A DNA stretch of 24,327 bases from a virus: positions 1 to 24,327 of the IMG/VR virus record IMGVR_UViG_3300027779_000152, one strand, 5' to 3'. Below are positions 6,374 to 14,277 of this stretch, one piece after another. Each line of letters begins with the position of its first letter. Positions within the stretch are counted from its first letter, which is position 1. The notes beneath the pieces are model-generated. The model had not been told where the DNA came from, did not search any database, and worked only from the letters and a program-made list of their open reading frames with translations. The position numbers and the translations under genes are program-made.

Positions 6374-7970
6374 AAAAATAATAATTGCCGGCGGTGGTTC
6401 TTCCGGTTGGATGACAGCATCTTGTTTAATTAAAAATTGCCCAGATATACAAATTACTGTAATTGATACGGAAACTATTCCAATAATTGGAGTAGGAGAA
6501 TCTACCATTTTACATATAAATGATTTTTTACGAAATTTAGATTTAGCTGATGATGTTTGGATGAAATATTGTAATGCTACTTATAAATTATCAATAAATT
6601 ATACAAATTGGAATGGTGATGGTAAAACCTATAGATATCCTTTTAGTGAATCAAGATGGATGGATAAGTATAAACCAATTGACTGGTTTATTAAAGAATC
6701 TGTTATGGGTACAAATAATAGTTCAGAATATTGTGATTTTGCGGTCAATACAGGCGAATTGATGCGAAATAACAAATTAGTAAAGTATAGTGAATATATT
6801 CCTGGTTGGAATTTTGATTATAATACCGCATATCATTTTGACGCGGCTTTGTTTGCAAAATTTTTAAAAAATGAATATTGTATTCCTAAAGGCGTACAAC
6901 ATTTTAATGATAGAATAATTGATGTTGAAAAGTGTGAAGATGGTTCTATTAAATCACTAATGACTGAAAAATCTAATAAAATGTCGGCAGATTTATATAT
7001 TGATTGTACCGGATTTAAATCTTTATTATTAGAAAAAAGTTTACAAGAACCTTATATTTCTTTTGGTGATAAATTAATTAATGACAAGGCTGTAGCGACA
7101 CATTTATCTTATGTTGATAAAGAAGTAGAACTAGTACACAATACAGATGCATATGCCCTATCTTCAGGTTGGGTATGGAATACTCCTCTTTGGAATAGTA
7201 TTGGTACGGGTTATGTATATAGTTCTCAATTTTTAACAGAAGAAGATGCAGAAAAAGAATTTAAAGATTATTTAATTAATGAAAGGAACGTTGTTCATTC
7301 ACGTAAAGAAGTAGAAAATCTAACCTTGCATCATGTACCTATTCATTCGGGTATACATGAACGAGCCTGGGTAAAAAATGTTTGTGCGATAGGATTATCG
7401 TATGGATTTGTTGAACCTTTAGCTTCTACTGGATTAATGTTCATTACACGCCAAGCTCAAAATTTAGTAAATATATTAAAAAGAAGAAAAAATAATGCGG
7501 TAACAGGTATAAGTAGGTCTATCTATAACAACCAGGTTAAAGATATGGTATTACAGGGTTATGAATTTATTTGTGCACATTATGCATTTACTGAAAGACA
7601 GGACAGCCCTTATTGGAATTATCTAACAAATGAACTAGATTACTCTGTAGAAAATATTATTAAAGATTCATTATTTATTGATGTTATTCCAAAGAAAATG
7701 TGTAATACATATAATAACTGGTGGAATACTGCAGGACGGGCTGATGATTTTCTTCTTTTTATTGTAGCCGGCTGTGGTTTTAATCCTACAGAACATATTT
7801 TTACAGATTTAGTTTTAAATAATCACGTAGGATCTAACACCACATTACTTGATGAATCTACACGGCTTAATAAAGATATTATAGAATATCGAAATAAACA
7901 ACGTAATTATGTTAAAACATTACAAACACATTATCAATTCTTAAAAAATACAATTTATAAGGAAGAATGA
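6360..7970 (+). CDS. Flavin-dependent halogenase, tryptophan-halogenase family (536 aa)
   Basis: This family uses reduced flavin, O2 and halide to make hypohalous acid, which halogenates electron-rich aromatics. Visible are the FAD-binding loop IIIAGGGSSGWMTA (7-20), GVGEST (44-49), and K76 in NATYKLSINY at the place of the catalytic lysine (PrnA K79). Further matches are AYHFDAALFAKFL (157-169), YIDCTGFKSLL, and the family signature W-x-W-x-x-P (W271, W273, P276) with SGWVWNTP. VEPLASTGLMF (351-361) matches the PrnA EPLESTG loop, but the residue equal to PrnA E346 is alanine (A355). Length is normal for the family (about 500-540). The TTG start has a good ribosome-binding site and the end overlaps the next gene by ATGA. 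A virus-encoded member, VirX1 from cyanophage Syn10, is known and iodinates varied substrates, so a phage halogenase has precedent. Partner flavin reductase not seen here; substrate unknown. Confidence 0.93.
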   Translation: MDKIKKIIIAGGGSSGWMTASCLIKNCPDIQITVIDTETIPIIGVGESTILHINDFLRNLDLADDVWMKYCNATYKLSINYTNWNGDGKTYRYPFSESRWMDKYKPIDWFIKESVMGTNNSSEYCDFAVNTGELMRNNKLVKYSEYIPGWNFDYNTAYHFDAALFAKFLKNEYCIPKGVQHFNDRIIDVEKCEDGSIKSLMTEKSNKMSADLYIDCTGFKSLLLEKSLQEPYISFGDKLINDKAVATHLSYVDKEVELVHNTDAYALSSGWVWNTPLWNSIGTGYVYSSQFLTEEDAEKEFKDYLINERNVVHSRKEVENLTLHHVPIHSGIHERAWVKNVCAIGLSYGFVEPLASTGLMFITRQAQNLVNILKRRKNNAVTGISRSIYNNQVKDMVLQGYEFICAHYAFTERQDSPYWNYLTNELDYSVENIIKDSLFIDVIPKKMCNTYNNWWNTAGRADDFLLFIVAGCGFNPTEHIFTDLVLNNHVGSNTTLLDESTRLNKDIIEYRNKQRNYVKTLQTHYQFLKNTIYKEE

Positions 7971-9238
7971 ATTTTAAAAACCGATTTTCTATTGCCCATC
8001 CTGAAAAAGATATGAAGGATTTTCCTAATCATTATTATTTGGTTTTGAAAAATACCCCACAATCTATTTTAGATGAAATTGAAGATATTTACTTTGGAAA
8101 AATGTTTTATTACACATATAGGAGACAAAGAAAATTTGTCGGTAATGCTATGGGGCAAGAAGCGACCGATGGACATATAGATAGTCTTCTCCGAATACAA
8201 GAGGAGCTTGGAGTTGAAGTTTCTCTTACAATGAATCAAACTGTATGGCCTAATGAAATGATTCTAGAACAAACTCTACAAGATGAGTTTGTAGAATGGA
8301 TTGGTAAGTATTATGATAGAGGATTAAGAAGCTGTACAATTTCTTCCAAACATTTAATGAGGACAATGAAATTACAACATCGATGTCCTAATATGAAATG
8401 GAAGAATACTGTAAACCATATAATATCTGATGGACAACAAGTAGCCGATACAATAGGAATTGGTTATGATACAATACTTCTTGATCGTTCATTAAATAGA
8501 AACATTAAAGAGTTAAGAAGAATTAATAAGTTAATACAAAGACAAACAAGGCCGGTAAAAACATCGCTTCTCGTATCAGAGGGGTGTTTATATAGTTGTC
8601 CTTTTAAATTAGAACATGATATGTCATCTACAGTTATAGGTGGAAACTATTGGGGTGGTGACAATGCTCTTTCGGCTCTTTCGTGTAATAATTGGAAATC
8701 TGATGAAATGGATAGACTACCAAGAAATGGTATTGACATGGTTACTACTGATAAAGAAATGTTAGATCAATATTTGGATAAGAAGGTGGGAGGAGTAGAC
8801 ATACTAAAAACTTCTGGTAGATTTGATGGCCGATTCTATAACAAATATTCTGAAGATGATATTAAAAATAAGAATATAAAATTAATGAGACAGTTGAGAG
8901 TACAGAAAAAATTCTATACTGACCCGCCACCTTTAGTTGCATCATCATTTGGTGATGTTTATGAATTGAATGCAGTTCCTTTTGATCAATGGTTATTACT
9001 TTATCCAACAGAAGATGAAGCAAACTTAACAAAAGATAGTTACCAAAAGTATTATGATGAATATTTACAGGATGAACTTTGGTTATCTGAAAAGGGTAAG
9101 AGGTTGAATAGAATACTTTTAAATTGTAAATCACAATGTTATGATTGTCATGAATGTGAAAGAACATTTGGAATACCAGATTATGACAGTTCAATAAATG
9201 AAATAGATGCAGAAGAAAGATTTGCCAGAGTGAGTTAA
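7967..9238 (+). CDS. U32-peptidase-like Cys-rich protein, possible Fe-S TIM-barrel (423 aa)
   Basis: The ATGA overlap ties it to the halogenase. Segments recall the U32 family TIM barrel: VEVSLTMNQTVWPNEM (83-98), IGYDTILLDRSLNRNIKEL (165-183), LLVSEGCLYSCPFKLEH (201-217), a middle VGGVDILKTSGRF (274-286), and Cys-rich NCKSQCYDCHEC (386-397). Cysteines C207, C211, C240 and C387/391/394/397 could hold one or two iron-sulfur clusters. Known U32 members with Fe-S clusters (UbiU/UbiV, TrhP, RlhA) act in hydroxylation of ubiquinone or RNA rather than proteolysis. I see no radical-SAM CxxxCxxC near the N-terminus. The assignment is by motif memory and moderate. An oxygen-transfer or maturation role in the same pathway as the halogenase is inferred from coupling. 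Confidence 0.55.
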   Translation: MNFKNRFSIAHPEKDMKDFPNHYYLVLKNTPQSILDEIEDIYFGKMFYYTYRRQRKFVGNAMGQEATDGHIDSLLRIQEELGVEVSLTMNQTVWPNEMILEQTLQDEFVEWIGKYYDRGLRSCTISSKHLMRTMKLQHRCPNMKWKNTVNHIISDGQQVADTIGIGYDTILLDRSLNRNIKELRRINKLIQRQTRPVKTSLLVSEGCLYSCPFKLEHDMSSTVIGGNYWGGDNALSALSCNNWKSDEMDRLPRNGIDMVTTDKEMLDQYLDKKVGGVDILKTSGRFDGRFYNKYSEDDIKNKNIKLMRQLRVQKKFYTDPPPLVASSFGDVYELNAVPFDQWLLLYPTEDEANLTKDSYQKYYDEYLQDELWLSEKGKRLNRILLNCKSQCYDCHECERTFGIPDYDSSINEIDAEERFARVS

Positions 9239-9239
9239 A

Positions 9240-10481
9240 ATGAATATATTAGGAATAAATGGATCTGTGGGCTGGGATGGAAATATTGGGGTTATTAATG
9301 GTCAAGATTATTGGGTACATGGATCAGGAGCTACATTATTTATAGATGGAGAATTAAAAGGTTCTTTGTCAGAAGAACGATTAACAAGATTAAAATATGA
9401 TGGTGGTTATCCAAAAGCCGTTATTGGTCAACTTCTCCTAAAGAATGATTTAACAGTAGATGATATTGATATAGTAGCTTATGTAAGTAATGCATGTATG
9501 ATGGCATATAGTTTAAAGTTGCAGGGGCACACTAATAAATTATTATCATCTATATTTCCAAATGCAAAGATGATGTTTATAGATCATCATTTAGCTCATA
9601 CAGCCGCTTCCTTTTTATCATCAGGTTTTTCAGAATCTAATATATTTTCGTTTGACGGCGCTGGTGATTTTTATCCTACTATGGGTCAACGTTTAAAGTT
9701 AAATAATTCTGTTTTTTCTAATGGTTTCCGTGATAATAAAGACATAGTACCTTTACAGCAAACATTTTTAGATGAAAATTTTAATTTGTTTGGTTCTTTA
9801 TATACAGAATTTTCATCAATGATTTATCAGCTTAAAGTTGAGGGTAAGATAGAAAATAAAATGATAGATGATTATGCAAAAGTACAGGCTGAATTAAATC
9901 TTACTACATTTGATTCGGCTGTTGATATGACAGATTATGAATATAAGTTTGATGATAATATGTATATGGGCCCCATTTTACGTGAAACTCATCCTGGTAA
10001 AATTATGGGATTGGCTTCTTATGGGGATTATAATAATATTGATGTTCCAGATATATTTGATTTAATATTTTATGATAATATGCCAGTTATACATCTCAAT
10101 CAATCGTTAAAGAGGGTTATTTTTAATAAATGTGAAAATTCTGAGTTTAAAGCAGAGGATTTAGCTAGTTGGTTACAACATCAATTTGAAAAATATTTAT
10201 TAATATATTTAAATAATATCCCAGAAAAATATAAATTAAAAAAATTGTGTCTAGCTGGTGGTTGTGCATTAAATATCATTACAAATTCTAAAATTATAGA
10301 AGATGGTATATATGAAGATGTCCATGTTAATACGGCGCCAAATGATGATGGATTAAATTTTGGTGCTGCAATTTACTGTACGTGGAAAAATGAAAAAGAC
10401 TTAATACTACCTGAAAATATTGGTTGTATCGGATTCGATTATCCACTTAATAATATAGAAGAATATGAAAATAAAACATAA
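9240..10481 (+). CDS. Carbamoyltransferase, N-terminal Kae1-like domain (413 aa; split gene)
   Basis: NodU/CmcH/TobZ-type O-carbamoyltransferase, which transfers carbamoyl from carbamoyl phosphate via a carbamoyl-adenylate to a hydroxyl of a sugar or small molecule. Visible are MNILGINGS with SEERLTRLKYDGGYP (44-58), the metal-binding IDHHLAHTAASF (114-125; H116, H117, H120), FDGAGD (138-143), a later HPGKIMGLASYG, LAGGCALN, and APNDDGLNFGAA. The family normally runs on for ~180 residues in a second domain. Here the frame stops at 10481, and that domain is encoded in the +1 frame from 10465. The start is 1 bp after the preceding stop. Either a genuine two-subunit arrangement, a frameshift, or a base error explains the break. 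Confidence 0.85.
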   Translation: MNILGINGSVGWDGNIGVINGQDYWVHGSGATLFIDGELKGSLSEERLTRLKYDGGYPKAVIGQLLLKNDLTVDDIDIVAYVSNACMMAYSLKLQGHTNKLLSSIFPNAKMMFIDHHLAHTAASFLSSGFSESNIFSFDGAGDFYPTMGQRLKLNNSVFSNGFRDNKDIVPLQQTFLDENFNLFGSLYTEFSSMIYQLKVEGKIENKMIDDYAKVQAELNLTTFDSAVDMTDYEYKFDDNMYMGPILRETHPGKIMGLASYGDYNNIDVPDIFDLIFYDNMPVIHLNQSLKRVIFNKCENSEFKAEDLASWLQHQFEKYLLIYLNNIPEKYKLKKLCLAGGCALNIITNSKIIEDGIYEDVHVNTAPNDDGLNFGAAIYCTWKNEKDLILPENIGCIGFDYPLNNIEEYENKT

Positions 10482-11034
10482 AAAATATGAAAATTTTAAC
10501 AATTTATGTGAAATAGTTGTTGATGCTTTATTGGAAAACAAAATAATCGGATGGTTTCAAGGTAAAAGTGAATTTGGTCCTAGAGCTTTAGGGAATAGGT
10601 CTATACTAGCAAATCCAACTATTAAAGACAATAAAGATTATATTAATGAGAGAATAAAACATCGGGAAAGTTGGAGGCCATATGCGCCAATTATGCTAGA
10701 AGAATATTTACATGATTGGTATGACATTCCTAAAAAATCTTCACCTTACATGTTATTTAATGCTACTATTTTACCTGAAAAAGATGGTCAAGTACCCGCA
10801 GTAACTCATGTAGATGGAACGGCCAGAGTACAGACAGTAACCAAAGAATTAAATAAACCAGTTTTTCAGTTATTAACCGAATTTAATAAAAGAACTAATG
10901 TTCCTATATTATTGAACACATCATTTAATGTTGGTGGAGAACCTATAGTAGAATCCCCTGAAGACGCGATAAAAACATTTAAAGGTTCAAATATTGATGT
11001 GTTAGTTATGGGAAATTATATAGTTACAAAATAG
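10465..11034 (+). CDS. Carbamoyltransferase, C-terminal domain (189 aa; split gene)
   Basis: Matches the C-terminal domain of NodU/CmcH carbamoyltransferases: IIGWFQGKSEFGPRALGNRS (28-47), then RESWRPYAPIMLEE, SSPYML, HVDGTARVQTV and PILLNTSFNVGGEPIVESPEDA. This half carries conserved substrate-binding parts and is not known to act alone. Its ATG lies 17 bases inside the preceding frame, with GAAG upstream as a weak ribosome-binding site. Its frame is closed by TAG at 10456-10458, so any frameshift fusion must occur between 10459 and 10478. Joined, the two parts give a protein of about 595 residues, normal for the family. It is the last gene of the enzyme block, and a 74-bp gap with a late promoter follows. 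Confidence 0.85.
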   Translation: MKIKHKKYENFNNLCEIVVDALLENKIIGWFQGKSEFGPRALGNRSILANPTIKDNKDYINERIKHRESWRPYAPIMLEEYLHDWYDIPKKSSPYMLFNATILPEKDGQVPAVTHVDGTARVQTVTKELNKPVFQLLTEFNKRTNVPILLNTSFNVGGEPIVESPEDAIKTFKGSNIDVLVMGNYIVTK

Positions 11035-11052
11035 CCACAGATTTCCTAATCA

Positions 11053-11060
11053 TATAAATA
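11053..11060 (+). promoter_or_regulatory. Late promoter, exact TATAAATA
   Basis: Exact T4-type late -10 octamer 48 bp before the GTG at 11109, in the 74-bp gap between the enzyme block and the structural run beginning with the Ig-like protein and gp13. It restarts transcription of the structural genes independently of the upstream block. Confidence 0.75.
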
Positions 11061-11108
11061 GTATAGAAACAACTATATAAAAAATACTATTATAAAAGGA
11101 GAAGGATT

Positions 11109-11453
11109 GTGGCATTGACCCTCCAAAAACAAACTGTAAACATTGCATTAGATCAAGGTTGCACGTTTGAAAAAGTAATATTCGCGCAAAATTCTGTTAG
11201 TCAGAATGTCTCTATCTCTACAGGGACTTGCGCCGCTAAGATGCGTCAATCTTACCATTCATCAAATAATGTTACTGTTTTAACAACTGCTGTTTCGGGA
11301 TCAAACGTAACAATTTCTCTGACTGCGACACAAACATCAGCCGTTTCTCCTGGTAATTATGTTTATGATGTTGAATATACACAATCAGGTGGTACAATAG
11401 TAGAACGATTAGCAGAAGGAATTATAACGATATCTGCAGAGGCAACAAAATGA
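11109..11453 (+). CDS. Ig-like / baseplate-upper-protein-like structural protein (114 aa)
   Basis: A GTG start is chosen because AAAAGGAGAAGG lies directly upstream and no ATG fits. The protein is almost wholly beta: DQGCTFEKVIFAQN, a CAAKMRQSYHS strand, TVSGSNVTISLTATQTSAV, and SPGNYVYDVEYTQSGGTIVERLAEGIITI. This pattern (a disordered start, a ligand-like strand, then GxYxYDVxY and a final strand set) is typical of small phage Ig-like domains found at the N-terminus of baseplate or fibre-attachment proteins. It overlaps gp13 by ATGA, so it is probably made with the neck. The exact location in the virion is unknown. Confidence 0.6.
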   Translation: MALTLQKQTVNIALDQGCTFEKVIFAQNSVSQNVSISTGTCAAKMRQSYHSSNNVTVLTTAVSGSNVTISLTATQTSAVSPGNYVYDVEYTQSGGTIVERLAEGIITISAEATK

Positions 11454-12460
11454 CACAACCAACTACTAGAACAACTTTTAAAGATTATTGTAAACGGAAA
11501 CTTGGCTGGCCAGTAGTAGAATTGAATATTGATGATGACCAAGTAGAAGATTGTATCGATGATTCTCTCCAATTTTACCAAGAATATCATTTTGATGCAA
11601 CTGAAAACACATTTCTAAAACATCAAGTATCTGGATCTACTCTTAAATTAGCAGGAGCTCCTACTGGAACCTTTTCAAATGGTGAAATAATTACTGGCGG
11701 AACAAGTGGTGTTCAAGCAACAGTACACGCATATCATAGTGCTAATACTACTTTAAGATATAAAGGCCCAGAAGTTAAATCGGGAGGGGATGGTAATACG
11801 TTTTATGCAAATACCACTACAACCTTCTCTACTGGCGAAACTATTACAGGTAATACAAGTTCAGCAACCGCAACAACTCATGCATCTACTGCAACTGCAA
11901 TAGGTGACTTTGATAACAAATACATATCGATAGCCGAAGCAATTATTGGAGTTCGAAGAGTTATTCCTTTTTCTGATAATTCTAGAACTAATTCTATGTT
12001 TTCCTCTAAGTATCAGTTTGCACTTTCTGAAATGCATTCATTGGGGAGTGGTGGTTTAGCAGGTTTTGAAATTGCACAAGAACATTTACAATTGATCAAT
12101 GAAATGTTTACAGGTCAACCAATGTTTAGATATAATCGACATGCAGACAGACTATATCTTGATATTTCATGGGGCTCAGATGCCGACATAGATGATTTTA
12201 TTGTTGTTGAAGTAGATAAAATTCTTGATCCATCTACGTATGCTGATATTTGGGGTGATATGTTTCTCAAGAGATACAATACTGCATTGATGAAAAAACA
12301 ATGGGGTCAAAATCTTACTAAGTTTGAAGGAATGCAACTTCCCGGTGGAGTAACGATGAATGGAAGACAACTTTATGATGATGCAACTACAGAACTAGAA
12401 ACCATTCAAACAGAAATGTCACTACGGTATGAACTACCAATAGATCATCTAATAGGATAA
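11450..12460 (+). CDS. 13: Neck protein gp13 (head completion)
   Basis: The T4 gp13-like start TFKDYCKRKLGWPVVELNID (9-28), followed by DDQVEDCIDDSLQFYQEYHFD, is diagnostic. The C-terminal half (ADIDDFIVVEVDKILDPSTYADIWGD...MLPGG-type ending at LRYELPIDHLIG) is the family body. gp13 and gp14 form the neck that closes the filled head and receives the tail. At 336 residues it is a little longer than T4 gp13 (309). The difference lies in a Gly/Thr-rich stretch (about 62-150) with two FSxGExITGxTS motifs, absent from the T4 protein as I remember it. Gene order 13-14-15 matches T4. Confidence 0.9.
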   Translation: MTQPTTRTTFKDYCKRKLGWPVVELNIDDDQVEDCIDDSLQFYQEYHFDATENTFLKHQVSGSTLKLAGAPTGTFSNGEIITGGTSGVQATVHAYHSANTTLRYKGPEVKSGGDGNTFYANTTTTFSTGETITGNTSSATATTHASTATAIGDFDNKYISIAEAIIGVRRVIPFSDNSRTNSMFSSKYQFALSEMHSLGSGGLAGFEIAQEHLQLINEMFTGQPMFRYNRHADRLYLDISWGSDADIDDFIVVEVDKILDPSTYADIWGDMFLKRYNTALMKKQWGQNLTKFEGMQLPGGVTMNGRQLYDDATTELETIQTEMSLRYELPIDHLIG

Positions 12461-12463
12461 TAA

Positions 12464-13333
12464 ATGGCAACAAATCAGTATTTTAATCTGCATGGTACAA
12501 ATACACCTGAACAAAGATTAATAGAAAATTTGAATATTGAAGCAATAAAGACTTTTGGAATAGATGTAAATTATTGTCCCAGAACATTGAATGATGAAGA
12601 TACATTGATGGGAGAGGATAATACTGCATCTTATAATAGTGCTCATACAATTGAAATGTATATTAAATCCATAGACGGATTTGAGGGTGAGGGTGATTTC
12701 ATTTCAAAGTTTGGAATACAAATAAAAGATCAAATTACTTTTACTGTTGCAAGACGCAGATGGGCGGAATTGAATGTTCAAGGTGAGGGAAGGGCTACCG
12801 CACCGGCAGGAGGAGATTTGATTTATTTTCCTCTTACTGGAGCATTATTTCAAGTAATGTTTGTAGAAGATGAAACTATATTTTATCAAACTGGTGGATT
12901 ACAGACTTATGATCTTCTATGTGAGATGTTCTTTTATTCTGATCAATCACTTAATACTGGTATTGAAGTTATAGATGCAATTGAACGAGCACAATCTTAC
13001 TCAATTGATTTTACAATGAATACTGGTAGTGGTAACTATACTGTTGGTGAGCAAGTTTATCAGGGTGCATCCCTCGCCGCTGCTACAGTCAAAGGAGAGG
13101 TGGCCAGTTGGAACGCAACTGATAAAGTATTAAATCTCATAAACATGACAGGAAACTTTTCTGGAGTTGTAAACATTGTTGGAAATGATTCTAGTGCGTC
13201 TTATTCTATTACTTCTTTTGATGCCCAATCATCCGCTGCTGATACAGCAGCAAGTGTAAGTAATGTAGAAATAGAAGCCGCGGCGGATGCTATTATTGAT
13301 TTCACCGAAGGTAATCCATTCGGGAGTCTATAA
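12464..13333 (+). CDS. 14: Neck protein gp14 (head completion)
   Basis: T4 gp14-like. NQYFNLHGTNTPEQRLIENLNIEAIKTFGID (4-34) and the YCPRTL motif are the usual N-terminus, followed by FGIQIKDQITFTVARRRWAE (83-102) and QTYDLLCEMFFYSDQSLNTG. It partners gp13 at the head-tail joint. Residues about 188-252 (NYTVGEQVYQGASLAAATVK...NIVGNDSSASY) form a small beta domain inserted before the acidic C-terminus, related in style to the insert in gp13. It starts 3 bp after gp13; its stop shares a base with the gp15 start (TAATG). Confidence 0.9.
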   Translation: MATNQYFNLHGTNTPEQRLIENLNIEAIKTFGIDVNYCPRTLNDEDTLMGEDNTASYNSAHTIEMYIKSIDGFEGEGDFISKFGIQIKDQITFTVARRRWAELNVQGEGRATAPAGGDLIYFPLTGALFQVMFVEDETIFYQTGGLQTYDLLCEMFFYSDQSLNTGIEVIDAIERAQSYSIDFTMNTGSGNYTVGEQVYQGASLAAATVKGEVASWNATDKVLNLINMTGNFSGVVNIVGNDSSASYSITSFDAQSSAADTAASVSNVEIEAAADAIIDFTEGNPFGSL

Positions 13334-14277
13334 TGTTAGGAACAACTTATTATCATGAAACTATTAGAAAATATGTAGCAATTTTTGGTACACTTTTTAA
13401 TGACATAAACATTCAAAGGAGAAATTCAGCTGGTGTTATAACAGAACAGATTAAAGTTCCTATTTCATATGAAGCCAAAGACAAATTGATTCTTCGAATG
13501 AGGGCAGTACAGGCTGATGAGGGTGTTTCAACAACCCTTCCAAGAATGGGATTTTCTCTAACTGGAATTACTTATGATGGAACTAGGAAATTAAATACTT
13601 TAGGTCAAACTTATGCCGCAAATACTGCTGCGGGAACCAGTTCCCTTATGAAGCAGTATAATCCTGTTCCTTATAATTTTGATTTTACATTGTCGGCATT
13701 GGTAGATAATTCAGAAGATGGTGCACAGATTTTTGAACAGATTGTTCCTTTCTTTACCCCAGAATTTACAGTTAGTGTGAATTTAGTTGACGCCATGAAT
13801 ATTAAGCCTGATATTTCTATAATATTAAATGGTGTTTCCCTTGAAGATTCATACGAAGGTGAACTTAGTTTAAAGAGAGAGATTATATGGACTTTGAATT
13901 TTCAAATAAAAGGATATATCTATCCAGATATCAAGTCTGGGTCAATTACTAAAAGTGTAATCGTAAATCTTAGAATGCCTTCAGAAGAGGTAGATGTTCC
14001 AGAATATATTGTCTTAGAAGACAGCACAGATTTTTCAGTTAACTATTTACTGTTGAATGCAGATGCTGGGTCTCCAGACGCAACAGGAATAATGAAGTTC
14101 ATAACAGAAACTAGTTCAACAGGAACAGGAGCAGCAGGAATTAAATCAAGATTAACAGTTACACCTGGACCGGGAGATGTCACCGCGAATGATGATTTTG
14201 GTTATACACAAACTTTTGAACATTTTAATGACAATATAGATGTGAATTTGACAACCGGATTAGATGTGAATCTGTAG
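13333..14277 (+). CDS. 15: Tail sheath stabiliser / tail terminator gp15
   Basis: The start TYYHETIRKYVAIFGTLFNDI (5-25), followed by QRRNSAGVITEQIKVPISYEAKDK, fits T4 gp15, the hexameric ring that caps the tail tube and sheath and binds the neck. Further matches are LPRMGFSLTGITYD, MKQYNPVPYNFDFTLSAL, EQIVPFFTPEF and LSLKREIIWTLNFQIKGYIYPD. It is longer than T4 gp15 (314 against 272) because of an extra C-terminal ~85 residues rich in Thr/Gly and acidic residues. The TAG stop shares its G with the GTG start of the next gene. Confidence 0.9.
   Translation: MLGTTYYHETIRKYVAIFGTLFNDINIQRRNSAGVITEQIKVPISYEAKDKLILRMRAVQADEGVSTTLPRMGFSLTGITYDGTRKLNTLGQTYAANTAAGTSSLMKQYNPVPYNFDFTLSALVDNSEDGAQIFEQIVPFFTPEFTVSVNLVDAMNIKPDISIILNGVSLEDSYEGELSLKREIIWTLNFQIKGYIYPDIKSGSITKSVIVNLRMPSEEVDVPEYIVLEDSTDFSVNYLLLNADAGSPDATGIMKFITETSSTGTGAAGIKSRLTVTPGPGDVTANDDFGYTQTFEHFNDNIDVNLTTGLDVNL

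Noticed and set aside
3077-11034. Bacterial chromosomal island or prophage boundary
   Set aside because: No integrase, transposase, terminal repeats or tRNA flank it, and T4-type late genes lie on both sides. It is phage cargo in a lytic genome.
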